NCBI GenBank assembly: GCA_034190875.2
Contig: CM067354.1
Span: forward strand, 49,508,908 to 49,572,907
From: Urechis unicinctus
Lineage: Eukaryota > Annelida > Polychaeta > Xenopneusta > Urechidae
Direction of reading: 5' to 3'
DNA length: 64,000 nucleotides
Every line of letters begins with the position of its first letter. Position 1 is the stretch's first letter. Position numbers and translations under genes: made by a program. Shown here in pieces: positions 36,468-49,632 of this stretch. Under the pieces are notes generated by a model that made no database searches, was not told the origin of the DNA, and saw only the letters and a program-made list of their open reading frames with translations.

Positions 36468-39400
36468 TCACACATCTGGGGACATTAACTGTGGCTGGAA
36501 CTGCTCGATAGCATGTTGGACGGCCCATATCGCAAGCGGCCTCATGTAACCAAGAGAGCGATATCGACCGTCGTCAAAGTACGCCTCGGGTGTTTGAAAG
36601 CCAAGTCCGTAGCGTTCATAACACACATGGTAAGCTCCGTATGCTGTCTGGAAACCTTCTTCTACCAAACCCTGCCAACAAAGAATTGATTTCAATATTT
36701 TGCACGGTTCGGAATGGTTGACCTAATAATCTACAGCAGTACATAAAAAAATATGGTCCAACAAAGGATTGTGGAGACTGTTTAAAATCAAAACCTCTTG
36801 AATCATGGTGGCTCCAAGACCATAGGTAACTCCTGTCCAGAACTCTTCGGATTGCACACTTGTCATATCCTTCCCTCCGTTCGGTCGCATCCCATTGATG
36901 GCCCCCATTGTCCCACCCTTAAACGGCATCACATTGTGCTTCAGAATTGAGCGTAGAGCCTTAACTACATTCTCCTTGGGAAACACCTGTCACACCAATA
37001 AATCATAACAGAGCATAATCGAACATTGTTTTTGCTATCCAATATTTCATACACGTCTGTTTTATACACACATCTTCATTTTGTGCCGCAGACATAAAAA
37101 CAAGAGGTCAACAGACCTCAAAGCTCTGCTGCTTTTGACATGATAAACTATAATATCAAATGCTGTCAAACAGTTGATCAAGCAGAGGAAGGGTTTCAAG
37201 GCGATGACACGTAATAGTATGGTTATCAAACACTGAAGTCTTCATTCACATCAATGTACGTAAAAATAAAGGTGAAGCAAACAACTTGCCGCATCATCCG
37301 GGATGTGAGCTGCCTTGAGGAACCACTGACCGGCCAGCTGGTCAGACATAATGCTATTGTGGTGCTCGCTTTGACTAGAGTCGTAATCGTAATATTCACC
37401 TTCACATCAATCACACAAGAAAATTGTGAGGGAGGGTAATTTTCCTTTAATGCATTCTTACCTTCCTATGAACAAGAGGCTAATACATTGCTATAAGTTT
37501 TTTGAAAAATGGATCACTGTTCAAAGGTCTTGCAGAGCTAATTTTTAATCAAGGAGCAATCACCAGGTTGATAAAAAAATTGGGGCTGCTATCATGGAGA
37601 GCGTAATAAGAAACTAGCCATAAAAAAATTATGAACGGAGAGACAGACATACACCAGAGCAAAGCCATTAATAACAGATCATATTCAGATTTTTAAAACA
37701 AATACACATATATACAGGTATGACTGTTCGGGAGTTAACTAATAATACCACAATGTATTTGACAGAAGCCAATAAGTATTCAGAATAAAGTCCACACCAT
37801 TCCAAAGTTTTTTCTCAAATGAAGCCTTCCCTTGTTCCAAGATGGTACCAAATTTTTCCAGGTCCTCTGATTCATCCAGCTCGGATGCCATAGCACAGAA
37901 CACCTTCAATGCTGACAGCCACATGCCCCCGCAATAGGCACTGCAACACATCAACGGACACCCACACCATCAATTCCCAATCACATTGGAAATGAAATGA
38001 ATCTGGCCAAATTTAATATTCTATGCCAATGACCAGCCCATAACAACTTGACATCACATCCACTAAATGACCAATGAGTAATCATAATTATATGAATTAC
38101 CTGGCACCTTTGACCGACCATGCATCGTAGGTCTGGTCAGCGAACCCCCCATTATCAATGATCCCATCATTGTCCACATCCCATCTTAGGGACTGTTTCA
38201 ACAGGATCTTATTACAACAAAAAGAACCAGGTAGATATTCAAACAAGGCAAGGCGTTCCTAATGAGGACCATATGAGTTTCTGATTGGTTGCAGTAGAAA
38301 GGTAATGATTCAAAACTGACTGGATGAAATATTAGCTAAAAAAATGATTGGTGAAAGGAATAGAATAAATTTCCACAAGGCTAATTATGTAATAGCTTAT
38401 GCAGACTGCTACAGTTACAAGCACTTTGCAGAGAGGGTACATATAATAACTTATGAAGAATGCTACAGGTACCTTGCAGAGAGGGTACATCTGTTTCAGA
38501 TAATCGTCATCCTTGACTGCCATATGGTCACGGTACACCTGTAGAATAAACTTGGTGTTGAGGTCTTTCCACTCGTTTGTTGGGTGAATGATGTATGCGT
38601 TGAGATGTGCCCAGGGTTCATCCCCTGTAACAAACATACAGGTCACTCAACAAACAGAGGTTGTACACATAAAAGTGCATTTATCAGACACTCGAGGTGA
38701 TGCATTCATGCGGCCATAAGAGGCGAGTTTTTAATCAAGCATAGTGACACCTCTAGTGGTGGAAAAGGATAAACCACAGACACTCAATGCCTGGCCACAT
38801 CTATAAATAACGCAAAGACATGCATCAACTTGCCGTCACTGCGGCACCGTTTCCTCACTCACACTAGAAATCAACGTCGTCCTTGAGACATCACACATTG
38901 TGTTTCAATAGTATATTTTCTTCCACTCTGGGTTCAATAATTGGCTATCAATCAGCTATTACAAGCGTAATATAACAAGCAGGTCCACCAGAAAGCCGAA
39001 ATCACCGTTTGTCCTGACCACTAACAACTGTTCTACTTTATACAGTGTTGGTTCATTTATTGTGTACAAACTGATGATCAAACATGTCATAGGACCTTAC
39101 CAGGGTCTCCTATATCATGTACAACACAGTTGGCAGCTTTGGACACATCCCTCTCCCCCTTCATACAGAACTTGACACGCTGGTCTTGCTGTCTGGGGAT
39201 GGCATCGGCTTTTGTACAACATGTATAAATAATGTAAGTATATCTGAAACTTTTGCCATCCGCTGTTATCCAATACATAAGAAGATGCAATAATTCCATA
39301 TCCAAGTCATATGAAAAACAGAATTGTGTACAACACAGTACTGTATCACAAGTCTGTTGAGAATGCCTACCTATATCATACTGTAAGCTGAGTTGTAGCT

Positions 39401-41766
39401 TTGGCCAGAGCATGATCAAAGCAAAGGATGCATAATGATGGACATCATAAGTGTTGTACATCCTATACTCATGCCCTAGTTGTACATGGCAAACACATAG
39501 TACAACTTCATTATGAAACCAAAGAGCTCATAGGTACGCTAAGAGGGTTCACTCCGACTAGCTGTGCAGTGATCATGAAACACATGCCAGTCACTACCAT
39601 AAAATCAACAAAAGCACATGGAACTGTCAATCCAACTATGGGCTCCGTGTCTGTTGAAGATACAGGGGTCTTAAACACCCTGAATTAATCTCATAATTCC
39701 ACGTGGTTTAAAGGACGCTATGACAAAGCACGGAGCTGCTCATAGGTGGCGTGGTCACATATTTTTTTCGGACAGAGTGAGCCCTCTCAACATTAACACT
39801 ATTTTTCAATGGTGGAATCAGTACCAGTGATATGAATGATGTACCTTCCAAATAAGCAAATCTGCCAAATTCTTTCACAACAGGGTTAACTGATGAATGA
39901 GGGAAGGGGGTGGGACTGTCAATGGGTTCGGCATTGATCCATACAGTGCCTCCGTCACTCACAAAGTAAAGCTCATTGAAAAGCGCTGACTTGTACCAGG
40001 CAGGCAGCATTCTGTAAAACATAGAAACGTTTTCAGAGTCTTCAGGGCTTAACTCTTACAAAAATAGAAATTAAATGTCAAAAGAATAATTTATGAAAGA
40101 TACACAGCATATCCTCTTCAATCATTACTCATTTTAACATTAATATTGAAGAGAACCCACTTTGCTTTGAGTATAGGACTCTGCCACTCCACAATTTTGT
40201 CTTCCCAAACTGCATAATTAAGCAGTCCAAAGTTCACCAATCTTCTGGCGGCATCTCCCTTGGTACCGAAGTAGCGTGTGTATCGCCTGTAATATACAAT
40301 GGTTATTGCTTGCTTTTTAAAATATATAAAACTGGTGGTCTTTTATAATTATTTCAATGCCTGATGCATAAAAGCACCTTTTGTACAGTACAGTCATTCA
40401 TTTATAGCAGTTCTCCATATGATTATTGCAGTTATTGTGATATAATTTAATAAATATTACAACTCAGAATAGAAAGCAAATTTAATCTCATACATATAAA
40501 ATGACTGTTATTTAATCTATAAGTCATGCATCATGCATCTTAATATCACATGATCAATTTGACTTTTTGAAGCTTAGCGTACACTTGTCCCACCTGTGAT
40601 AACGATGTTTCCCGCCTCCAAACTGTATGACAGGCATGTCCCAGGTGAGGCAGAACTCCAATAGCTTTCCACCACCAGGAGGCACTGTAGTCTGTGCACA
40701 TACAGCACATGCCAACTCCTCTCCCTTGACAGTTGTACGACTTTTGTCTAGATGAAGAGCAATGAAATAATGGTTATGGATCGTTAAAAATAAGAGCTAA
40801 TAATTTTTTTATAAGTAAAGAACTTGACTGGTGTAGAATGGAAATGTCGTACCTGAACTGGATGACAAAGCACCATCGTGTTTCAGATCCTCCCAGATTT
40901 CTTTGCCAGATCCCAGAGGATCAAAGTAAACCTTGTGGCTGACATTCACACCATTCTGAACAAGGAACAGTACACAATAAAATACTAGTTATTACCATGA
41001 TCATCAGTAGTTATACAGTAAATCAATTAAACCTAAATTTCTTGCTTAAATCTGAGAGAGGAAACTGGAAACAAATCATCTGCTAAAATATTCAATGACT
41101 GAAGGAAATATGTTGAAAAGGTAGGTTAAGAGGTTGGCAACTAATTTTTTTGCTAAAAGGGGGTATCTATGCATACTGTGTGCTTGGCTGCTATAGCATA
41201 GACACAAGGCATATCGGCTATCTTCTGGTGAATAGCCACCCCAGAGCTTATCTGCCGGGAGTCCTCCTCGCCAAGGTTCATGGACGTCGTGAAGCACCCG
41301 CTCCACACCCCTCCTGATGCATCGCTGCTGTCTCCCTGCCCATTCTTAAAGGTGAACATTATACTGATGTCGAGTTCGTCAGAGCTGTTGTTTTCGATTG
41401 TCCAAACAAAGACGGCTCCAGGGTAGGTAGTATCCTGCGTTAATATCAATAGAATAGAATGGAGTTGATATATGGTATTACAGAAAAAATATAATGAGGA
41501 GTTGCAATGTCAGCTATATGATTGTTGTTGGTCGTAACCTTGTAGTTGTGGGGATATATTGGTGAGATTTGACGGCATATCAAGCGAACATTGAACTCGG
41601 GGATTTCATAAATAGTCCAAGACCGTGGATAGAGGGCATGGTAAGTTCCATGATGTTTAGGAAAGCCCCATTTCCACGAACGTAGATGTTTTCCTTTGGG
41701 AGACTTGAGTGGGGAGAGAACTTGCTGGTAAACTGTCACCCCGTTTTGTCGGATACACACTATGAA
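36468..41766 (-). CDS. GBA2: Non-lysosomal glucosylceramidase GBA2 (GH116), N-terminus not found
   Basis: Hydrolyses glucosylceramide to glucose and ceramide at the cytosolic face of ER/Golgi membranes. Exons in coding order: 41766-41539, 41434-41177, 40955-40853, 40747-40594, 40286-40161, 40011-39845, 39475-39371, 39208-39101, 38624-38473, 38207-38101, 37940-37798, 37399-37290, 36986-36795, 36671-36468. Phases agree throughout and give about 718 codons (human GBA2 is ~927 aa). Family signatures: [14 protein letters not shown] block, [43 protein letters not shown] (with the Glu taken as nucleophile in GH116), [41 protein letters not shown] (acid/base Asp), [20 protein letters not shown], and [23 protein letters not shown]. 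The intron after 37290 appears to use a GC donor. About 200 N-terminal residues, including the usual PLGGIGGG region, are missing. Confidence 0.92.
39480..39740 (+). repeat. Diverged dispersed repeat, copy 2 (in GBA2 intron)
   Basis: Counterpart of 12100-12370. The blocks GCTAAGAGGGTTCACTC, ACATGCCAGTCA, AAAATCAACAAAAGCACATGG, GTTGAAGATAC and CCACGTGGTTT are in the same order. It lies between the GBA2 exons at 39475 and 39845. Confidence 0.6.
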
Positions 41767-43652
41767 CTGATTCACACACAATAATCTTGTTCATTAATTG
41801 CATTAACAGGTAAGATGTAACCAACAAACAGCACATGATGGAGAATCAAAGATTGCACATATACTATATATCTATATATATATCAGATGAAATTTAGATA
41901 TATATACGCACATATATATAAACAAATTTACATGACAAGCAATATTTCATAACGCTATCAAACGTTATGATATATCGATTTTGCGTACTTTCCATGTCCA
42001 ATTTCGTCATCGTCTGTGCATTAGAGCTGAGTCAATTTTTTACTTGATCAGCCGCCCGTTGAGAGTACTTGTATATTCCCCGGCGACGTTTTTGCAATTC
42101 CCCTCGAACCCTAAGCCGATTGTTTGATATATGTTGTGGACATTCAATCATATTAATGTTGGAAAGAGCTATCTGATCAAAATGTCAAATACACTAAATC
42201 AATACATAATACATGATGAATGATTCTGAGGATATGTTAAATACCAATGAGAAAAATAACAATGATCAACATGACAATGCATTGACAATGGGATCCATTC
42301 ATCAAAGTCTTATCTACCATAGATTGGCTTGACCATGGAGAAATATGTCAATGTACTAGTCCCGGTTGGGAAACCCAATAATTTGTGTGGGAGTATAAGT
42401 ATTTCACAAAATCGATACTCATGTTTCTTTGTGGAGGTTGGGATCATCATCAACACTAAGGAATGTTGGGTTTGGACGATAAAATCTTGTTTTAAACAGA
42501 TACAGCTGATGCAAGTAAACTAATACTGGGAAGGAGGTATGGAGATTTTCATAGGCATAATCAATTTTGCATAATGAAAAATATTTTGTAGGGTCTTATA
42601 TATGAAATGTACTTATATAATATTTGTAATTTTTTGGTGGTTATGGAAGACCGGCTATTTATTACACCGTGGACAATCATACCCGTTATGAATTACAAAG
42701 CATTTCAAATGAAGCAGTATAACTTAATGTTGATTTATACTTGTCCAAACTATGATGATCAGATTAACAATTATGTCCTGACATCCCTGATACTCGGGGT
42801 AATAAGGTATGGCAGAATTGTGTATATATATATATATATAGATGGGTGTGACATCATAGCAAATACCAGAGACGGTGTCTGGGGCGATTCAGTTTTTGGC
42901 CATGGTCGCAGCAAACTTCTCATCTGACTTAGAGATCGATCATAAACGGCCGATCCGTAACGTGGCATCGTACTGGGAATTTGGATCACATGCCAATGAT
43001 CTGAACATTGTGGCCAACCTGGAACATATACCCCGGTATACTGGGCAACCCGGAATTCGCTGATTATGAGACGTCTGTCGATTTCCGATGACGAAAGTCG
43101 ACATGAGCGAGGTGTTTTTACAAGCACATGTACATAGAGCGCGCACAGAATAGATCGAGTGTTTGTGATTCTAATCAACAAGGAATCGGTTGTGGAGCCC
43201 ATGCGAAGTTTATTGTCTCCCATAGTATAGTACAATAAATGCAGATACAATCCCAGCCTCTCGTCTGCTCAGTAAGCAACAGATATGCTGTTATACCAAC
43301 AACGATTTGCACGACGATCACACTGGTTCGAGCCCATCTTTTCCGGCCTCTCCTGAGCGACAGATATAACCTCGCTAGGTCACAAACGTCATGTGAACTA
43401 AGATGGCAGCACCATATCAGCGGCCACACCGGCACAACATACGTACCTCGCCCACACACGCCCACCACCCTTGAAAACATATAAGCCAACGATAGAACTT
43501 ATACAAATAGGGAAGGTCTTTTGAATTACCTTCCAAATGTAATGAAAGCTATTCAAAATCAAACGTTGATTGGCAAAAATATAAATCCGTGTTCATTTTT
43601 CCGGGGGGGGGGGAGGGGGGGGGTCACTTAAGTGTATAGAGGTAGTATATAT

Positions 43653-43856
43653 GTGCCGCGCGACGGGGTATGCTTTTTCGGCCTCTCGACTTGTACGACG
43701 GGTTTTTTGACCTCATACTTGTACGACGGGGTATGTTTTTCAGCTTCAATCTGTACGACGGGTTATACATTTGCATAATACCTTGTACGACGGGGTATGT
43801 TTTGGGCTATTTTGACCTTGTACGACGGGTACGGGTTTTCGAGGTCCCGCGGCACA
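43653..43856. mobile_element. Element with internal GTACGACGGGGTATG tandem repeat
   Basis: About six copies of TTGTACGACGGG(G)T(A)TGTTTT at 30-40 bp spacing, bounded by GTGCCGCGCGACGGGG on the left and GGTCCCGCGGCAC on the right, which pair as a short imperfect inverted repeat. About 200 bp, non-coding, more GC-rich than the flanks. Confidence 0.55.
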
Positions 43857-46374
43857 CCCCTATCCAGAATAAGGCCAAGTGTCCCCCACCCCACCGGGGT
43901 TCATTTATCTGTATAATTGATCTCTACTACAGACTAGCCCAACAGACCAACAGTCGATCGAGTTCTCCCTTGTTGCGCAAGCTCCATTTGGTTCAAAAGA
44001 GCTACTACAGGCCCCTATGACCAATAGATTGCATTATTTAGTTATAATACATAAACGATTGTTATTGTTATTATGGTTATTAATAGTGGATGTACTACCA
44101 TGCAGCTTTTGTGCTGTTGTAATGGGTTTTTTTTTGGTTTGTTTGTTTGTTTTTGTTTTCTTTCACGATGATGGTTGGTACCTACCTACACTTTAGGGCC
44201 AGCCCGGAACTATCAATCACCAAAGTTGATATAATGAATCTTCAGCATTGTACATTGACAGTTGCTCAATAGTTATCAGAGAGTTACTAACAACGACGTT
44301 CCACGTTTGACATCAAGATCACGACGAACAATCTTCCGTGGATCGACGAGACCTTTGATGTCGCTCAAACAAAAGGAAACGATTTGCGCGTCAATTTATT
44401 CTCTGTGGCGTCCAACCTGCCGTTAGCCGCCGATTTCAATTTGACATTACATTGATGGCGTATATATTAGCATAGAGATTATAAGCGTAGGTCATTCTCT
44501 GGGTTGATTCTTATTCCGAGAGTTTGGCGTCGGGAAATACGCATGGAGATTGTTAAGTTGCTGGTCTGATATTATTATAGCGCTCTCAGTCGTGTAGATC
44601 TTTGTCAGTGGTCTATGAAAGCTTAAGCTTTTCGACTTCAAAAGGAACTAATATATCACCGAGACCAAAGACCTGAACACATCAGTTCACAACTAAAGTA
44701 CTTATAAACGTCGGAACAACAGTTCAAAACATATGATCTAAACCAAAATGTTAAGGATAAAAATGCGCCACATGGCAGACCTAGAAATCTGAAAAAGAGT
44801 AAAAAATTGTGTACCAAATTTGGAAATTTGTGGAGAGCTAACTGATGGAAAGGAAAAATGGCGATGCCAAGCGTCCGAGCGCCTAGCCGGTTCCGAGCGC
44901 CTAGCCGGTACCTGTTTTTGAACCGAGCGCATGTGATATAGAAGAATGTTCCCATATGATACTACTGCATGCGAGCTTGATAGTAAGTTCATAATGGTCT
45001 AGACCAAGCGCCTGTAGAAATGAAGGTTGTTCATTTGAAAGTAAACCACGCCACTCGTGTGTGGACGTTCGCTTGTTTGCTCCTATCCAGCACGATGAAC
45101 AGATTATCAAAGCACGGAAGAAATCTGACTAAGCAAGATGGAAACAAAAAATCATTAAAGAACAGAAATATGAAAAGGCCGATAGAGAACGTTATTTGCT
45201 GAGATGGAGAGGGAACGCGGCTTCAGTTTGCCACGTATCGATCAAATATCAGACTTGTGACGTAACAGAAGTTATGTTTTGCTTGGTGTGCTAATGACAT
45301 AATCACAAAAAGCCTTAGTCATTCGCCACTGGATGCTTTATTCTGAACCATGCCACACCTTTAGAAGGTAGTATTTCATATTGGCCTAGCCCCTAAATTT
45401 GTCTGCGAACCCTTACAGTCTGACACTAAGGGGCTTGACTAGCCTCTGTGTCTAGATAAGTTTTTTCTACACCTTGGGTAATCCTATTATTCGATAACGT
45501 TCAGAATTCTGTCACTCTGTGACTGTGACGGAACACATATTCATCAAAACTTGAATGAAAAACCCAGATATAGACCAATATAACTTTAAATTTGAGGGGA
45601 AAACAAATGACTGAGGGACTAGTACAAAAACATACCTGTGATATAACGCAACCTAAACCAATTACGAATATATCGCGCAAATACAAAAAATTGTGATATT
45701 TAGATATGGGGACTTGCTCTTAAATTGCATTCATTTCCAATGCCTTATTTTTTTTCAAAACGTTCAGGATGTGTCATATCCTTTGAGAACTTAGTGGTGG
45801 CAGGAGTATTTCTGTCGGTAGATGTGTGAACGTTGTAAATAGTGTGCGATGAAGAAAGCGACACTTCTTGAGATTCAACCCATCTCAGTCCACACACCTT
45901 TTGGCGTACTGGCCGGACGTTTATTGGCGCTGGTATAACACCTCAGATAACTTACCTGTTCAAATGGAAATTTACTTGGCTGCTGTAAACGCATCAATGC
46001 TTCATAAAGACTTGATAGTTAGCAGACAATAAATTGCTTAGTAGCAGAACAATACCACAAGAAGTCGTTATTGATGGTCTTGGTGGAGAAAACGTGTCGC
46101 CGGCCGATCACAGGTTGGGTGTTTTTACTGGATGTCGTAAATCGCCTAATGGTCCAGGGACGCCCACTTGTTACAGGGGGCGTTAGTGGGCAGGCAGACG
46201 GACCGGTCAGACATCGGATGACCACAAGGCGACTGTCATTATTCTGGAATTCTAATTATTGTATTCCCAGCATTCAAACTACACGCTTGTCCTGGTTAGA
46301 TTTGGAAAATTTCGTTGATTTCCCAATTCACCATTTTATCCGGCATATTCAAGCCCTCATCTCATGTCATTGCC

Positions 46375-46409
46375 GCAATAATAATAATAATAATAATGAT
46401 AATAACAGT

Positions 46410-46451
<42 letters not shown>

Positions 46452-46470
46452 TATTATTATTATCATTATC
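46375..46470. repeat. (AAT)n / (ATC)n microsatellites
   Basis: AATAATAATAATAAT, then (ATC)n from about 46409 to 46450, then TTATTATTATTATC. The poly-His and Tyr frame through it is an artefact. Confidence 0.9.
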
Positions 46471-47828
46471 ATAGTTATCATCTAATGTCATCATCACCAT
46501 TATCGTCACCAAAATAAGCATTATCATTATTTTATCCTCATCTTGACAGCTTGATGGTGCACAAAATTATATTTTCTTTAAAGTGTATTCTATAACATAA
46601 TCATATCATGTTTATCACATATAGAAGGCTCAATTGAAGCACTTTTCACATTCATAAAGATATGACAATGTTTGTATGCCGACTCGGAACATCCCTCCAA
46701 TACACGAGACAATATCAATCGTTTCCTTGACTCCCATTCACCTGGTTGAAGGTTTACATTTGCTAAGTGGATTTATATGTATGCTGCCGACACCACCCCC
46801 ACCCCATGTTGCTATCAAAGGCGTAGTCAAAGGCGTTGATTGATAAATACTGACAGCCGGACATTTATGTGTATGAAGCTCGTGACTGAAGTTGACAATA
46901 AACTACATATATTATCTATTGTAGCCGCTGTTTTTTTCCCCTGCGTATCAATGCACGACCTGCATTAGTCACAAATCCAAGCATTGTATCTAACAAAATA
47001 TTCATGGGAAACATTCTTTTATCCATCAAAGACTTCTTGGGGCTTTTCCTGGTACAGTAGAACTATATGTCGCTGTGACAAGGGCGTAAAACCAGATGAA
47101 AAGAACTTCACAAGTTTCTTCCTGGAAAACAACAAAACGATGAATTAGTGTATGAAATGGTGTGATCAGAGCAGTAACCTTTCATATCATTGTGTGCATG
47201 ATCGCTCATATATCAAAGTCAAACTGTTCTCTTTTAACGTTTACAACTAGCTATTGTCCATTCTTTTTCCGCTACATCGCGAGCTAGGTTCGCAGTAGCT
47301 GTATACCATTATTCTATTCCCGCCACAGGCACAATACGTCTCGCTGTGGATGCGGCTCGTAAGTGACCAATGACCTACTCACTGTAGGTCCATTGTAGCA
47401 TTAATGTCCATCGTTAGCATGTCGACACAAAAGACGGTGTGTGTGGATTATTTTGTGGTTCCCGGAACGTGTGAGTCTCCACCCACCGTGCTGGCCTCAG
47501 CCAATCACATCGCGCTGCACATGGCTAGGTGTTCACTCCTGGAACTGTCTTTTGCCCTTTCTACGATCTCTAGCCTTTGATGTTTATTGGACGTCTATGC
47601 AAAGCAAGTCTTGGTGGACGTCTCCCCAAACGTCTGCCTTCTTTGATGTGCATTTTAGATTTCTCTCTTCAGACCGAGAATCTTCAACGCATCTTCAGTT
47701 GCTCGTGAGTTCCCGAAGAGGAAGCATATTCAGAAAAATTCTTCGTGAAATAGTTAATACAACATACGGAATTTTGCTCAACTGAGGAAAAGTACTTTTT
47801 ATCTGTCACTTCATTTATAGATATAACT

Positions 47829-48056
47829 ATGCCTGAGGTGGAACTTTACAACAGATTGTTGGTTTGCCAACAAAGCCCAACTTCGGCACATCACAACTTA
47901 GCATTCAGCCCTCCAACAAGAAGACCTAGAGGCCGTCCGCCCAAGACACGCCAAGGAAAACCCACATCTCTCTCGTGGTTGCAGACATCACCTAAGCATG
48001 GATGTACAGCCGCAGTTGAAGAACAGGCAGCAATCCCGCAACAAAGCGCCCAACAG
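47829..48056 (+). CDS. Candidate first exon with AT-hook; possible start of the AF9-like gene
   Basis: ATG at 47829 opens a 76-codon frame ending at CAACAG/GTAACT (48056). It contains a good AT-hook core, RRPRGRPPK, flanked by basic and Pro-rich sequence, then a Gln/Ala-rich tail ending PQQSAQQ. It ends in phase 0, as required to join the YEATS exon that begins TCA GTA CAA GTG at 50533. In other animals the first AF9/ENL exon encodes only a few residues, so this would be an unusual extension. It may instead belong to another gene or be chance. Confidence 0.3.
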
Positions 48057-49009
48057 GTAACTACATATATAGTCATTTATTTTTTTTTCAAGCAAACCGT
48101 ACCCTGATTGCTTTGTATATTTGCATTTCGAAGGAGTCTGTACTCCAAACGCGTAGCATTTCAAGACGAAGCAGCATTTAGGGATAGATAATAACTTTTC
48201 AATTTAGAAAAGGGTAATTTACGCGTGAGCAATTGTGAAAAAAGAAAGCATGAAATTTCTGCGAGTATGTGGGTTAAGTTGATGACAGCATCTCTGACGA
48301 TTGTGAATGACAAAAGACGCGTTATCTGGCGTCACGGGCGCTTGGATCTTACAAGCAAGATCGCATACTGAAGCATGAAATAGAATATATATTAAAAGAG
48401 CAACTAGAATCATAATGGTCTAGCCCAAACGCATGTGTCAAGCATGGGTGGACCTCTTCGTGCGCGCGGGGCGCTTACGCGATCACAATGTGTAATCGAT
48501 TACATCCAGAAAGCTTTTTTTTACGACAACAACAATTGCCGCGTTTCGGTCGTTTTGAACCAAAGCGTGAGGATAAATTCGGTTGTTTTGAATCATGTCT
48601 GCCTTTCAATGACTACCCAGGTATTTAAGTTCCCCATTGTTGTGTTATATATTAATCCAAGTACCTTTATATATAACGTACTATATAAAACTTAGCAGTA
48701 GGTGGATTTCCATGTTGAGTGACACGTTGTTTTGATATGAATCGTTGACGAAGTCGGAGGTTTCGTTTCTTTATCTCGTATGATATTAGTAATATGACAT
48801 TGGTCAATAAATCGTTCACACACCGTTTATTTCTCTTTTATCATAATCGGGAAATGACGGATAACTACAGCATCACATTGTGTGCCTGGTGAAATAACAT
48901 GTAATTAGATACGTCCGCGCAGGGCTAATAATTTGGAAAAAGACCAACAGTACCAAGCATATTTCGGTGGAATGTACGAAACAACCACCTGTGTACGAAT
49001 CCACCTGCA

Positions 49010-49260
49010 TACAAAACGTTGCAATGCACAAATTCACAATTCAAATCAGATACCTTGAATGTTTAAAACCTAGTGAGTTATTTGGTTTCATCAAATGTTT
49101 TGATGAAAATAAACAATTTGCGCCTATATTCATGAGAAGATGTATTCAGCTGACATAAACTACCATTACGATTGCAGTTGTGGTGACATCATAGATGAGT
49201 AAGTCGACATGTTCATCTTAAAAACGAGCTGTTAGTAGTTGCGCGCAGGCGCAGTCCGAA
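49010..49260 (+). repeat. RYLECLKPS-type dispersed repeat, copy 2
   Basis: Matches 33445-33700 over most of its length: AATCAGATACCTTGAATG, AAAACCTAG, GAGTTATTTGGTTTCAT, ACTACCATTACGATTGCAG, GTAGTTGCGCGC. One frame reads RYLECLKPSELFGFI, then KCFDENKQFAP, before losing frame. Confidence 0.65.
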
Positions 49261-49504
49261 CTATATCAAACATGAAGTTAAAAAAGCATGATGCGCACCA
49301 AGCGAACGGATAGCAAACAAACGCCGTGTGACCTGCATCGATCGGGGCTAAGCTTTTTGTGCGGTACCATATATTTGTTCACAAACTCTTGATATATGTT
49401 GCCCATTAGTGGGGAAATTGAAGATTCAGAACAGTATATAAAAATATCACAGTTCGATCAGGGCTAACAAAACATCTGTGTACGAAACAACCGCACGCTG
49501 TTGT

Positions 49505-49615
49505 TAAGATTGATATGGCACCATGTATTTATTCATGAGGCCACCACGACTGCAATCATAAGGGTAGTCTATGTCATCTGAATACTTTATCCGTGATTAT
49601 AGGTGCAAATTGTTC
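49505..49615 (-). repeat. RYLECLKPS-type dispersed repeat, copy 3 (inverted, partial)
   Basis: The reverse complement reads GAACAATTTGCACCTATAATCACGGA, then TCAGATGACATAGACTAC and TATGATTGCAGTCGTGGTGG, matching the second half of the other two copies. It directly abuts the LINE fragment. Confidence 0.6.
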
Positions 49616-49632
49616 AATACCATCAAAATGTG

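Larger units (their letters stand above)
41767..47828. other. Region between GBA2 and the AT-hook exon
   Basis: Expected to hold the 5' exons of GBA2 on the - strand, but reading it for the conserved Gly-rich N-terminal block found none. It contains AT simple repeats near 41870-41920, a TIR-bounded GTACGACGGG repeat element (43653-43856), a duplicated CCGAGCGCCTAGCCGGT pair near 44876-44910, and an (ATC)n microsatellite at 46409-46450. The open frame at 46071-46517 runs into that microsatellite and is unsupported. Confidence 0.4.

Noticed and set aside
44289..44458. Short segment reading TFDIKITTNNLPWIDETFDVAQ..., which looks protein-like
   Set aside because: Only ~52 codons between stops, no acceptor or donor in phase, and no family match. 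Kept out of the features.
46071..46517. 148-codon open frame ending in poly-His
   Set aside because: The second half is an (ATC)n microsatellite and the first half is open on both strands without family resemblance.
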